This document shows, in pieces, positions 1-6,507 of a stretch of DNA of 32,073 nucleotides. Source of the DNA: an uncultured beta proteobacterium (lineage in GTDB: Bacteria; Pseudomonadota; Gammaproteobacteria; Burkholderiales; Burkholderiaceae); NCBI GenBank assembly GCA_903858445.1, contig CAIOIX010000019.1, forward strand, positions 1 to 32,073. The letters are read 5' to 3'. Position numbers and translations under genes: made by a program. Below the pieces are notes generated by a model that saw only the letters and a list, made by a program, of their open reading frames with translations, made no database searches and was not told the DNA's origin. Numbering within the stretch: the stretch's first letter is position 1; every line of letters begins with the position of its first letter.

Positions 1-143
1 ACACCAAACATCACATGCAAGTAACGAAATACGAAAGGCAGTTCGGCGGTACTGAAATTGCCACCTAAAGCCAGAATAATCAAAACAAGAAGCACAAAAC
101 CTGCCAAAACTGTGCGTCCCAATGAGGTCAAAATTGAAGCCAT
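1..143 (-). CDS. Partial membrane protein, PuuD/urate hydroxylase N-terminal-like (5' end only)
   Basis: The first 47 codons of a minus-strand gene are present and the rest lies beyond the window edge. The start is ATG at 143-141, preceded by a good ribosome binding site (AGGAGA, about 7 bases upstream). The translation begins MASILTSLGRTVLAGF, continues with a strongly hydrophobic segment (about residues 12-28), then an RYLHVMFGV motif at the cut edge. A short first helix followed by a His-containing RYLHVxxGxxW-type segment is typical of the membrane domain of PuuD/urate hydroxylase-like proteins. That assignment rests on a small fragment and is tentative. The gene is divergent from the lyase gene at 280 and shares a 136-bp regulatory region with it. 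Confidence 0.5.
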   Translation of the reverse strand, partial: MASILTSLGRTVLAGFVLLVLIILALGGNFSTAELPFVFRYLHVMFG

Positions 144-195
144 AAAAGGTTCTCCTATATATATGATTGCGATGTAACTATAAACGATTCTGCAG

Positions 196-217
196 TTTTG
201 GTTCATCTGCACCAAAA
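196..217. promoter_or_regulatory. Inverted repeat in divergent promoter region, candidate operator
   Basis: TTTTGGT (196-202) and ACCAAAA (211-217) form a perfect 7-bp inverted repeat with an 8-base spacer. It lies in the 136-bp region between the divergent PuuD-like and lyase genes, 63 bp before the lyase start. Geometry and position suit a binding site for a dimeric regulator, but no regulator gene is present in the window and no family can be named. The role is inference. Confidence 0.35.
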
Positions 218-228
218 TCGGAATTTTT

Positions 229-246
229 TACTTAAAATAAGTACTT
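229..246. promoter_or_regulatory. Nested AT-rich palindromes upstream of lyase gene
   Basis: TACTT (229-233) and AAGTA (239-243) form a perfect inverted repeat around a 5-base centre, and AAGTACTT (239-246) is itself a perfect palindrome sharing its left part. Both lie 34-51 bp before the lyase ATG, where a promoter or a second operator would be expected. AT-rich palindromes arise easily by chance, so confidence is low. Confidence 0.25.
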
Positions 247-279
247 AGCCAACTTTGGTAGCCTGCTTCAAAGATCAAC

Positions 280-1218
280 ATGACCAAACCCTTAAGTAAC
301 AAACTAAATAAACGAATTTATATTCAGGAAGTGGTCACGCGCGATGGCTTTCAAGCTGAAAGTGCCTTTATTCCAACCCAGGAAAAAATCACCCTCATTG
401 ATCGACTTAGTAATGCTGGTTATGCCAAAATTGAAGTCAGCTCATTTACCAGCACGAAAGCAATACCCATGTTGGCCGATGCTGAAGCAGTGATGCAAGG
501 CATCAAGCGTGTTCCTGGAGTTGAGTACACCGCTTTGATTCCCAACCTTAAAGGGGCGGAACGTGCCCTTGCTGTTGGTGTGGATGAATTCAATCTCGTG
601 ATGTCGGTAAGTGAAGCGCATAATCAGGCCAACCTTAAAATGAGCCGTGAAGATTCATTCAAAGCCTTAAGCTCGGTAATAGAACTAGCCCACGCCAATA
701 AGACCCCAGTCAACATCTCACTATCAACTAGTTTTGGTTGTCCGATGACTGGCATCACCCCACTCAAAGAATTAATGCATTGGATTGAACGTTTCTCAGC
801 ACAAGGGATTCGGGGGATTACGATATGCGATACCACTGGCATGGCTAATCCAGCCCAAGTTCAGGAGGTATGCGAGTTTGCGCAATACAAACACCCCAAT
901 CTTCAGTGGACTTTACACTTTCACAACACCCGCGGCATGGGTCTGGCCAATGCGCTCGCAGCAGTGAATAGCGGTATAGATCGTTTTGATTCTTCGCTTG
1001 GTGGTTTAGGCGGTTGCCCTTATGCACCTGGAGCTACGGGTAATATCTGTACTGAAGAATTGGTACATATGCTTGATCTCATGGGCCTCAAAACGCATGT
1101 GCAGATTGATGCCTTACTAGAGTGCTCAAAAGATCTACAAAAATTAGTTGGTAGAACATTACCCAGCCAATTACTCATGGCTGGTAAAGTAGATCGAATA
1201 TACGCAGCTCCATGCTAG
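280..1218 (+). CDS. HMG-CoA lyase-family enzyme (HMGL-like acyl-CoA lyase)
   Basis: A 312-residue TIM-barrel lyase of the HMGL-like/DRE-TIM family. Known members cleave 3-hydroxy-3-methylglutaryl-CoA to acetyl-CoA and acetoacetate. The family's catalytic features are visible: R21-D22 in TRDGFQAE, the metal-binding HxH at H213/H215 in LHFHNTRG, and the loop cysteine C246 in GGLGGCPYAPGATGN. The length is normal for bacterial enzymes. The N-terminal RDGFQAE differs from the RDGLQNE of the classical enzyme, so the true substrate may be another 3-hydroxy-acyl-CoA. It is followed 45 bp later by a Bug-type receptor, and CoA-transferases and an acyl-CoA dehydrogenase lie nearby, so it probably performs the cleavage step of an organic-acid catabolic route. 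The fold and class are secure; the substrate is not. Confidence 0.85.
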   Translation: MTKPLSNKLNKRIYIQEVVTRDGFQAESAFIPTQEKITLIDRLSNAGYAKIEVSSFTSTKAIPMLADAEAVMQGIKRVPGVEYTALIPNLKGAERALAVGVDEFNLVMSVSEAHNQANLKMSREDSFKALSSVIELAHANKTPVNISLSTSFGCPMTGITPLKELMHWIERFSAQGIRGITICDTTGMANPAQVQEVCEFAQYKHPNLQWTLHFHNTRGMGLANALAAVNSGIDRFDSSLGGLGGCPYAPGATGNICTEELVHMLDLMGLKTHVQIDALLECSKDLQKLVGRTLPSQLLMAGKVDRIYAAPC

Positions 1219-1263
1219 AGATCATGAGTGTTTAAAAACATTAACAATATCCGAGACCAGACT

Positions 1264-2244
1264 ATGAAGTTATCCACACTCGCTAAATCTATTACTTCTA
1301 TTGGTCTTGCTTTTTTAAGCACCATCTCAATAGTTCACGCACAAGAATTTCCACCAAAGAAAACTATCACGATGGTGGTTGGATTTGCTGCAGGCGGTTC
1401 CGCGGATAACGCAGCTCGAATCATTGCCAAAAAGCTCAGTGAAGATCTCGGACAAAATGTTATCGTTGACAACAAGCCTGGCGCAGGTGGCAATATTGCC
1501 CACGCTTTTACGGCTAATGCGCCAACCGATGGGTCGGTTATTTTGTTTGGCTCAATTGGACCTCTATCGATTGCGCCCCACCTCATGAAGCTGTCATACG
1601 ATCCACAAAAAGATTTAGCACCACTCACCATGGGTGTCACCTTTCCCAATGTCTTGGTTGTTATTCCTGAGCTTGGCGTAAAGAATTTTAAAGAATATGT
1701 AGCTCTTGCCAAAAAGAATCCCGGCAAAATTACTTTTGCCTCAACCGGTAGTGGCTCAGCGTCCCACCTGCAAGGTGAACTCTTGAATGTTAGAGCAGAT
1801 ATTGATACAGTTCACGTGCCTTATAAGGGCGGTAGCCCTGCTATGGTTGACTTGTTGGGTGGCAGAGTCTCTTCCTACTATTCTGCACTGGCCACGGCTG
1901 AGCCATACATCAAGAGCGGTAAGCTGATTCCAATCGCTACCACTGGGCTGAAACGTGCCCCAACCCTTCCAAATATTCCCACAATCGCTGAATCAGGCTA
2001 TCCAGGATTCGATGCCAGTAACTGGTATGCCTTTGTTGCACCAGGAAAAACACCTGAAGTTATTTTAGAAAAATGGAATAAAGCCTTGGTAGCGGTGTTA
2101 ACCGATAAGGCAACCAATAAGCAGTTGGCTGAGCATGGCTTAACACCCAACCCAGGATCTCGCGATGATTTGGCTAAATACATTGCAAGTCAGTCTGCTA
2201 CTTGGGGCAAGATCATTGCCGATAGAAAAATTACCGCCGAGTAA
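1264..2244 (+). CDS. Bug-family tripartite tricarboxylate transporter substrate-binding receptor
   Basis: A periplasmic solute receptor of the Bug/TctC family (TTT systems), 326 residues from ATG 1264. An in-frame GTG at 1228 would add 12 residues before the signal peptide and is less likely. The N-terminus MKLSTLAKSITSIG plus a hydrophobic core ending in VHAQ is a Sec signal peptide of about 27 residues. The mature protein opens with the family's characteristic FPPKKTITMVVGFAAGGSAD region and the conserved DNKPGAGGNIA segment. Family members bind carboxylates or related organic acids. No TctA/TctB membrane components are present here, which is common in betaproteobacteria with many orphan Bug genes. 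It lies immediately downstream of the lyase gene and is probably cotranscribed, delivering a substrate for that pathway; this link is inferred. Confidence 0.9.
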   Translation: MKLSTLAKSITSIGLAFLSTISIVHAQEFPPKKTITMVVGFAAGGSADNAARIIAKKLSEDLGQNVIVDNKPGAGGNIAHAFTANAPTDGSVILFGSIGPLSIAPHLMKLSYDPQKDLAPLTMGVTFPNVLVVIPELGVKNFKEYVALAKKNPGKITFASTGSGSASHLQGELLNVRADIDTVHVPYKGGSPAMVDLLGGRVSSYYSALATAEPYIKSGKLIPIATTGLKRAPTLPNIPTIAESGYPGFDASNWYAFVAPGKTPEVILEKWNKALVAVLTDKATNKQLAEHGLTPNPGSRDDLAKYIASQSATWGKIIADRKITAE

Positions 2245-2271
2245 GCTTCTATTTAAAATCAACTCGGCGGT
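2233..2271. terminator. Bidirectional intrinsic terminator between convergent genes
   Basis: ACCGCCGAGT (2233-2242) and ACTCGGCGGT (2262-2271) form a perfect GC-rich 10-bp stem with a 19-base loop. On the plus strand the stem is followed by TTTTAAT. On the minus strand it is followed by AATTTTTCT. The left arm overlaps the last codons and stop of the Bug receptor gene. Its place between two convergent genes fits termination of both transcripts. Confidence 0.65.
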
Positions 2272-2298
2272 TTTAATACTAAAAACTGGATTTAAATC

Positions 2299-3090
2299 TT
2301 ACTGAGCAGTCCAGCCGCCGTCCATATTCCAAGCAACACCTCTCACCTCTGAGGCATCAGGCCCACAGAGAAATACCGCTAAGGCTGCGAGTTGCTCCGG
2401 GGATACAAATTCACCCGAAGGTTGTTTCTCTGAAACCAAAGCAATCTTAGCGGCATCATTCGAAATATGCTCACGCTCAGCTCTTGCGTCGACTTGTTTC
2501 TGCACTAAAGGAGTTAATACCCATCCAGGGCAAATAGCGTTGCAGGTAATGCCTGTATGGGCATTTTCAAGAGCGGTTACTTTAGTTAAGCCAATAATCC
2601 CATGCTTAGCTGCAACATAAGCTGCTTTTTGAGTTGAGGCTACTAAGCCATGCACGGAGGCGATATTGATAATGCGACCCCAGTTGCGCTTTTGCATTCC
2701 GGGAAGCGCATGGTGGGTTGTGTGAAATGCAGAGCTCAAGTTAATGGCAATAATGGCATCCCATTTATCCGCTGGGAAATCTTCAATATTGGCCGTGTAC
2801 TGTATGCCCGCGTTGTTAACTAAAATATCGAGAGAACCAAAACGTTTTTCGGTTTGCTGAATAAGGTCTTCAATTTCTGCCGGCTTGCTCATGTCGGCAC
2901 CGTGGTAATCCACCGCTACGCCACATGCTTTAATTTTCGTAATGGCGTCATCTTTTTCACCAAAGCCGTTAACCATAATATTAACGCCCTGCTTTGCCAG
3001 AGCAATCGCCATACCCAAACCAATACCACTAGTAGAGCCTGTGACCAGGGCTGTTTTACCTTGCAATGTAGACATATTCGCATTCGCCAT
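2299..3090 (-). CDS. 3-hydroxybutyrate dehydrogenase-like short-chain dehydrogenase
   Basis: A classical SDR of 263 residues, probably catalysing NAD-dependent interconversion of D-3-hydroxybutyrate and acetoacetate. Visible features, numbered from ATG 3090: the cofactor loop GSTSGIG (18-24), NNAG (92-95), the catalytic triad S145-Y158-K162 with canonical spacing, the PGW..TPLV substrate-loop segment, and the C-terminal DGGWTAQ that is characteristic of bacterial 3-hydroxybutyrate dehydrogenases. An upstream TTG (3093) and a downstream ATG (3075) are alternative starts; none has a clear ribosome binding site. The gene is convergent with the Bug receptor gene. Acetoacetate is a product of HMG-CoA lyase, so this enzyme could handle the lyase product, although 3-hydroxybutyrate metabolism alone would also explain it. 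Confidence 0.85.
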   Translation of the reverse strand: MANANMSTLQGKTALVTGSTSGIGLGMAIALAKQGVNIMVNGFGEKDDAITKIKACGVAVDYHGADMSKPAEIEDLIQQTEKRFGSLDILVNNAGIQYTANIEDFPADKWDAIIAINLSSAFHTTHHALPGMQKRNWGRIINIASVHGLVASTQKAAYVAAKHGIIGLTKVTALENAHTGITCNAICPGWVLTPLVQKQVDARAEREHISNDAAKIALVSEKQPSGEFVSPEQLAALAVFLCGPDASEVRGVAWNMDGGWTAQ

Positions 3091-3250
3091 CAAGTTGAAA
3101 ATTTTTAAAGCTATGGACTTGATATTACAGGATCAAATCATCCTTGCAAAATGGGGTATGCACCAAGTTAACTCACTCAAGACCTCATACTAACGAAAGC
3201 CTCGGGAATAAGCTAAGTTCAATAATCTTCGCACAGCGGGACTGTTTTAT

Positions 3251-3489
3251 TTACACTGGATTTTGGGCGTGTAAATCCCCTAATAAATAGATTGACTCCA
3301 ACTTTTCGATGCTGGTAATGAGCTCAGCCAGTTCATCGCCATACGCATGATTACTTATTGAGCCAAATGCCTAGGAAGCGCTGAGAATTTCCGCTAGAAC
3401 CTACATTTTGAATCAAGATGGAATAGTGTTTCACGACACTGCGCAAAATGCATTACATAATGATGAGGTTCAGCAGAAATATTGTCCGT
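3251..3489 (-). pseudogene. Probable decayed ORF, identity unknown
   Basis: Between yqaA and the SDR gene (399 bp without an intact gene), the minus strand carries three successive coding-like stretches in three frames. First comes a segment including HYVMHFAQCRETLFHLD, open from the yqaA stop to a TAG. Second is a short open stretch including NSQRFLGIW. Third is an open stretch ending at TAA 3253-3251, including GDELAELITSIEKLE. Each has protein-like composition, and the frames follow one another as expected after two indels. I do not recognise a family. The rest of the gap (3091-3250) shows no gene. It could instead be chance reading frames in non-coding DNA. Confidence 0.35.
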
Positions 3490-3993
3490 TTAAATCAAAT
3501 GAAGCCAGTGACCTAACTGGTGCCAAAAACTACTAGGCACTAGAGTAAGTAACCACGTCATGGTGAGATAACGAAGAAGTTTGCCAAAAAACATGTAGAT
3601 CAAACAAGGCCCCCATGCAAGACGCAACCAGCCGGCGGCTAAGCACAAAGGATCACCTAGACCGGGGAGCCAGGATAAAAGCAGTACTTTGGGGCCATGC
3701 CGCTCTAACCACGCCTTAACACGGCCATTTTGTGGGCCCTTAAGCGACTGAAGCTTATTTTGAGCAAGTAAACCTAGCCACCAATCAAACATTCCACCCA
3801 AAGTATTGCCGATAGTGGCAACAAGAATTGCAATCCAATAGAGATGAGGATTGACCGTGATATAGCCAAATAAAATGGGCTCTGACCCAATCGGCAAGAG
3901 AGTTGCTGAAACGAAGGAGCTAATAAAGACTGCTGGTAATCCAATCGATGGCATACCAAACCATCCAAAGAAATGTTCAAGCATCTGCTCCAT
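3490..3993 (-). CDS. YqaA-family (DedA/SNARE-associated superfamily) inner-membrane protein
   Basis: A 167-residue polytopic membrane protein related to the DedA/VTT superfamily, YqaA branch. Recognisable family features are LLPIGSEPILFGYI near the N-terminus, GNTLGGMFDWWLG in the middle and LLSWLPGLGDPLCLAAGWLR towards the C-terminus; hydrophobic segments dominate the rest. Members of the wider superfamily are implicated in lipid transport or membrane homeostasis, but YqaA itself has no established reaction. The start ATG (3993-3991) overlaps the TAA of the upstream CoA-transferase by one base (TAATG), so it is probably translated from the same mRNA. A functional link with CoA-transfer is not evident. 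Confidence 0.8.
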   Translation of the reverse strand: MEQMLEHFFGWFGMPSIGLPAVFISSFVSATLLPIGSEPILFGYITVNPHLYWIAILVATIGNTLGGMFDWWLGLLAQNKLQSLKGPQNGRVKAWLERHGPKVLLLSWLPGLGDPLCLAAGWLRLAWGPCLIYMFFGKLLRYLTMTWLLTLVPSSFWHQLGHWLHLI

Positions 3994-5201
3994 TAAGCGA
4001 GAACCCCAGATTTCCTCAGGATAGTGATTTGCTCTTGGGTTAAACCGGCAGATTTCATAATCTCATCAGTATGCTCCCCCAGAGTTGGAGCCCGGTGGCG
4101 AATAGCGCCAGGATTCTGCGAGAGTTTTGGAATAATTCCGGGCACTTGTACCTTAAGGCCATCAGCACTCTCCACGATTTCAATTACACCACGTGCTTGG
4201 TAATGAGGATCTTGTGCAATATCTTTGGCGGTGTAGATTTTTCCAGAAGGAACTTGAGCCTGAATCAAGCCTTTTAAAACCGCATCCAAATCTAGAGTAG
4301 CGGTCCATGCATTAATGGCGGCATCAATTTCTACTACCCTCTTTGCGCGTCCATCGTTCTGCGCCAGAGTTGGATCATCACCCAAATCAGGTCGACCAAT
4401 CAGACTCATTAAGCGCTTGAAGATAGAGTCACCATTGCCGGCAATCAAGACGTACTGCCCATCGCCACAGCGGTAGGCATTTGACGGAGCAATACCAGGC
4501 AATGCGCCGCCAGCAGGCTGCCGAATAGCGCCAAAGACCGAGTACTCTGGTAACAGGCTTTCGGTTAAATTAAAGATAGACTCATAAAGAGCGACGTCAA
4601 TCATTTGCCCTTCACCACCACGTGCATCACGCTCATATAGGGCCAGCAAGACACCCAGGGCACCATGCAAACCAGCGACAGTATCTCCAAGTGATACACC
4701 TGCCCTGACGGGAATCTCATTCGGATGGCCGGTGATATAACGCAGACCAGCCATAGCCTCACCGATTGCCGCGAAACCAGGCTCATCTCGTTTTGGGCCA
4801 TTCTGACCGTATCCAGAAATACGGAGCATGATCAACTTAGGATTTGCTTTGTGCAATGCTTCCCAGCCTAAACCCCACTTCTCTAAAGTACCGGGACGAA
4901 AATTCTCAATAACAACATCCGCTTCAAGCGCTAAGCGACGGGCAATTTCTTGGCCTTCTTTCACACGAAGATCTAAGCAGATTGATTGCTTGTTACGCGA
5001 CTGTGCCTGCCACCATACAGAGGTGCCTTTATGCAGCATACGCCACTTGCGTAAAGGGTCGCCCTCACCAGGCGACTCAACCTTAATAATTTCAGCGCCA
5101 AAATCGGCTAATGTTTTTGAGGCAAAAGGGCCGGCAATCAACTGTCCCAGCTCTAAAACTTTAATTCCTGAAAGGATCTGTTGCGGCTTTAAATTTGTCA
5201 T
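3993..5201 (-). CDS. CaiB/BaiF (class III) CoA-transferase
   Basis: A 402-residue class III CoA-transferase, moving CoA between carboxylates through an aspartyl-CoA thioester. The sequence shows LSGIKVLELGQLIAGPFASK at the N-terminus, the LADFGAEIIKVE segment, the NKQSICLDL region, and the probable catalytic aspartate D173 in SLGDTVAGLHGALG. Length matches formyl-CoA and succinyl-CoA:carboxylate transferases. The substrate cannot be read from the sequence. It is divergent from the acyl-CoA dehydrogenase gene across a 123-bp region with an inverted repeat, and a second, diverged member lies at 6508. This arrangement suggests that the protein activates or recycles CoA on a dicarboxylate or short-chain acid in a shared pathway. 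Confidence 0.9.
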   Translation of the reverse strand: MTNLKPQQILSGIKVLELGQLIAGPFASKTLADFGAEIIKVESPGEGDPLRKWRMLHKGTSVWWQAQSRNKQSICLDLRVKEGQEIARRLALEADVVIENFRPGTLEKWGLGWEALHKANPKLIMLRISGYGQNGPKRDEPGFAAIGEAMAGLRYITGHPNEIPVRAGVSLGDTVAGLHGALGVLLALYERDARGGEGQMIDVALYESIFNLTESLLPEYSVFGAIRQPAGGALPGIAPSNAYRCGDGQYVLIAGNGDSIFKRLMSLIGRPDLGDDPTLAQNDGRAKRVVEIDAAINAWTATLDLDAVLKGLIQAQVPSGKIYTAKDIAQDPHYQARGVIEIVESADGLKVQVPGIIPKLSQNPGAIRHRAPTLGEHTDEIMKSAGLTQEQITILRKSGVLA

Positions 5202-5217
5202 ATTTTTAAAGTCTCAT

Positions 5218-5238
5218 GTTAAGTTTTTTTATCTTAAC
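5218..5238. promoter_or_regulatory. Inverted repeat in divergent CoA-transferase/dehydrogenase promoter
   Basis: GTTAAG (5218-5223) and CTTAAC (5233-5238) form a perfect 6-bp inverted repeat around a 9-base T-rich spacer. It sits 17 bp before the start of the minus-strand CoA-transferase gene, in the region shared with the divergent acyl-CoA dehydrogenase gene. It is a candidate operator for joint control; the regulator is unknown. Confidence 0.3.
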
Positions 5239-5264
5239 CTGCTATTTTCATGGATTTTCAAAAC

Positions 5265-5294
5265 TTGCTTAAACTATTGATAAATACCTGTAAT
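5265..5294 (+). promoter_or_regulatory. Candidate sigma-70 promoter for acyl-CoA dehydrogenase operon
   Basis: TTGCTT (5265-5270) and TGTAAT (5289-5294, five of six consensus bases) are separated by 18 bp and would place a transcription start near 5301, about 24 bases before the ATG at 5325. The -35 element is weak. The call is by eye only. Confidence 0.3.
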
Positions 5295-5324
5295 GCGCTT
5301 TACATCACAACGATTGAGACTTCT

Positions 5325-6494
5325 ATGAAACACCCTATTCCCAAGCCAGATCAATATCAAGACATCCGCGAAGCGCTTCGAGACCTGTGCGGTAGTTTTG
5401 ACTCCACTTATTGGCAAAAAATAGACCATGAGCGTAGCTATCCTGAAGCCTTTGTAGATGCAATAACGCAAGCTGGCTGGCTGGCTGCACTAATTCCAGA
5501 AGAGTATGGCGGCTCAGGATTGGGCTTAGCTGAAGCCTCAGTCATCATGGAGGAAATTAATTTCTCAGGCGGCAATGCTGGCTCTTGTCACGGCCAAATG
5601 TACAACATGGGCACTTTATTGCGTCATGGTTCTGAGATTCAAAAAAGGCTCTATCTACCCAAGATTGCCGCTGGCGAATTGCGCCTTCAAGCTATGGCAG
5701 TCACCGAACCTACCACTGGAACGGACACTACCAAACTCAAAACTACGGCAGTAAGAAAGGGTGATAAGTATGTAGTGAACGGTCAAAAGGTTTGGATCTC
5801 ACGCATTCAGCACTCTGACCTCATGATCCTATTGGCGCGAACTACCCCACTGACTGAGGTAAAGAAAAAATCCGAGGGAATGTCGATCTTTATTGTTAGC
5901 CTCAAGGATGCCATCGGCAAAGGCATGGAAATTTCGCCGATTGCCAATATGGTGAATCATGAGACCAATGAAGTCTTTTTCGATAATCTAGAGATTCCTG
6001 CTGAGAATCTTATTGGCCAAGAGGGTCAAGGGTTTAAGTACATCTTAGATGGCCTGAATGCGGAACGTGTTCTGATTGCAGCAGAGTGTATTGGCGATGC
6101 CTACTGGTTTGTAGATCGTGCACGGAACTATGCAAATGATCGCGTGGTGTTTGATCGCCCCATTGGTAAAAATCAAGGGGTCCAATTTCCGATTGCAGAT
6201 GTTTTTATTGAAACTGAAGCAGCCAATCTCATGCGCTTTAAAGCCTGTGAGTTATTTGATAATAAGCAGTCTTGTGGCGCAGAAGCGAATATGGCCAAAT
6301 ATCTTGCAGCCAAAGCCTCGTGGGAAGCCGCTAACGTTTGCCTACAAACCCATGGTGGCTTTGGATTTGCAAACGAATATGATGTCGAGCGGAAGTTTAG
6401 GGAAACGCGTCTATATCAAGTGGCGCCAGTCTCAACCAACTTAATTTACTCCTATATCGCAGAACACGTTCTCGGTTTACCAAGATCGTTCTAA
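5325..6494 (+). CDS. Acyl-CoA dehydrogenase family protein
   Basis: An FAD-dependent acyl-CoA dehydrogenase of 389 residues from ATG 5325. In-frame upstream codons from 5250 encode a poor leader and lie in the promoter region. Visible family landmarks are PEEYGGSGLGL (about 58-68), the FAD/substrate segment MAVTEPTTGTDTTKLKT (124-140) and QTHGGFGFANEYDVER (341-356) near the C-terminus. The usual C-terminal catalytic Glu motif is absent: VAPVSTN stands at that position. A glutamate in helix G, E247 in LNAERVLIAAE, probably serves instead, as in isovaleryl-CoA and long-chain dehydrogenases. The following CoA-transferase starts 13 bp downstream, so the two form an operon: CoA activation, then alpha,beta-dehydrogenation. 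The acyl substrate is unknown. Confidence 0.85.
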   Translation: MKHPIPKPDQYQDIREALRDLCGSFDSTYWQKIDHERSYPEAFVDAITQAGWLAALIPEEYGGSGLGLAEASVIMEEINFSGGNAGSCHGQMYNMGTLLRHGSEIQKRLYLPKIAAGELRLQAMAVTEPTTGTDTTKLKTTAVRKGDKYVVNGQKVWISRIQHSDLMILLARTTPLTEVKKKSEGMSIFIVSLKDAIGKGMEISPIANMVNHETNEVFFDNLEIPAENLIGQEGQGFKYILDGLNAERVLIAAECIGDAYWFVDRARNYANDRVVFDRPIGKNQGVQFPIADVFIETEAANLMRFKACELFDNKQSCGAEANMAKYLAAKASWEAANVCLQTHGGFGFANEYDVERKFRETRLYQVAPVSTNLIYSYIAEHVLGLPRSF

Positions 6495-6507
6495 AAGAAT
6501 CTCTAAT

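Noticed and set aside
1335-1727. Minus-strand 130-codon open frame inside the Bug receptor gene
   Set aside because: It is the antisense shadow of a well-supported secreted protein with a conserved signal peptide and family motifs.
3119-3136. TTGAT...ATCAA inverted repeat upstream of the SDR gene as an FNR box
   Set aside because: The spacer is 8 bases, not 4, so it does not match FNR; it may be another operator or chance.
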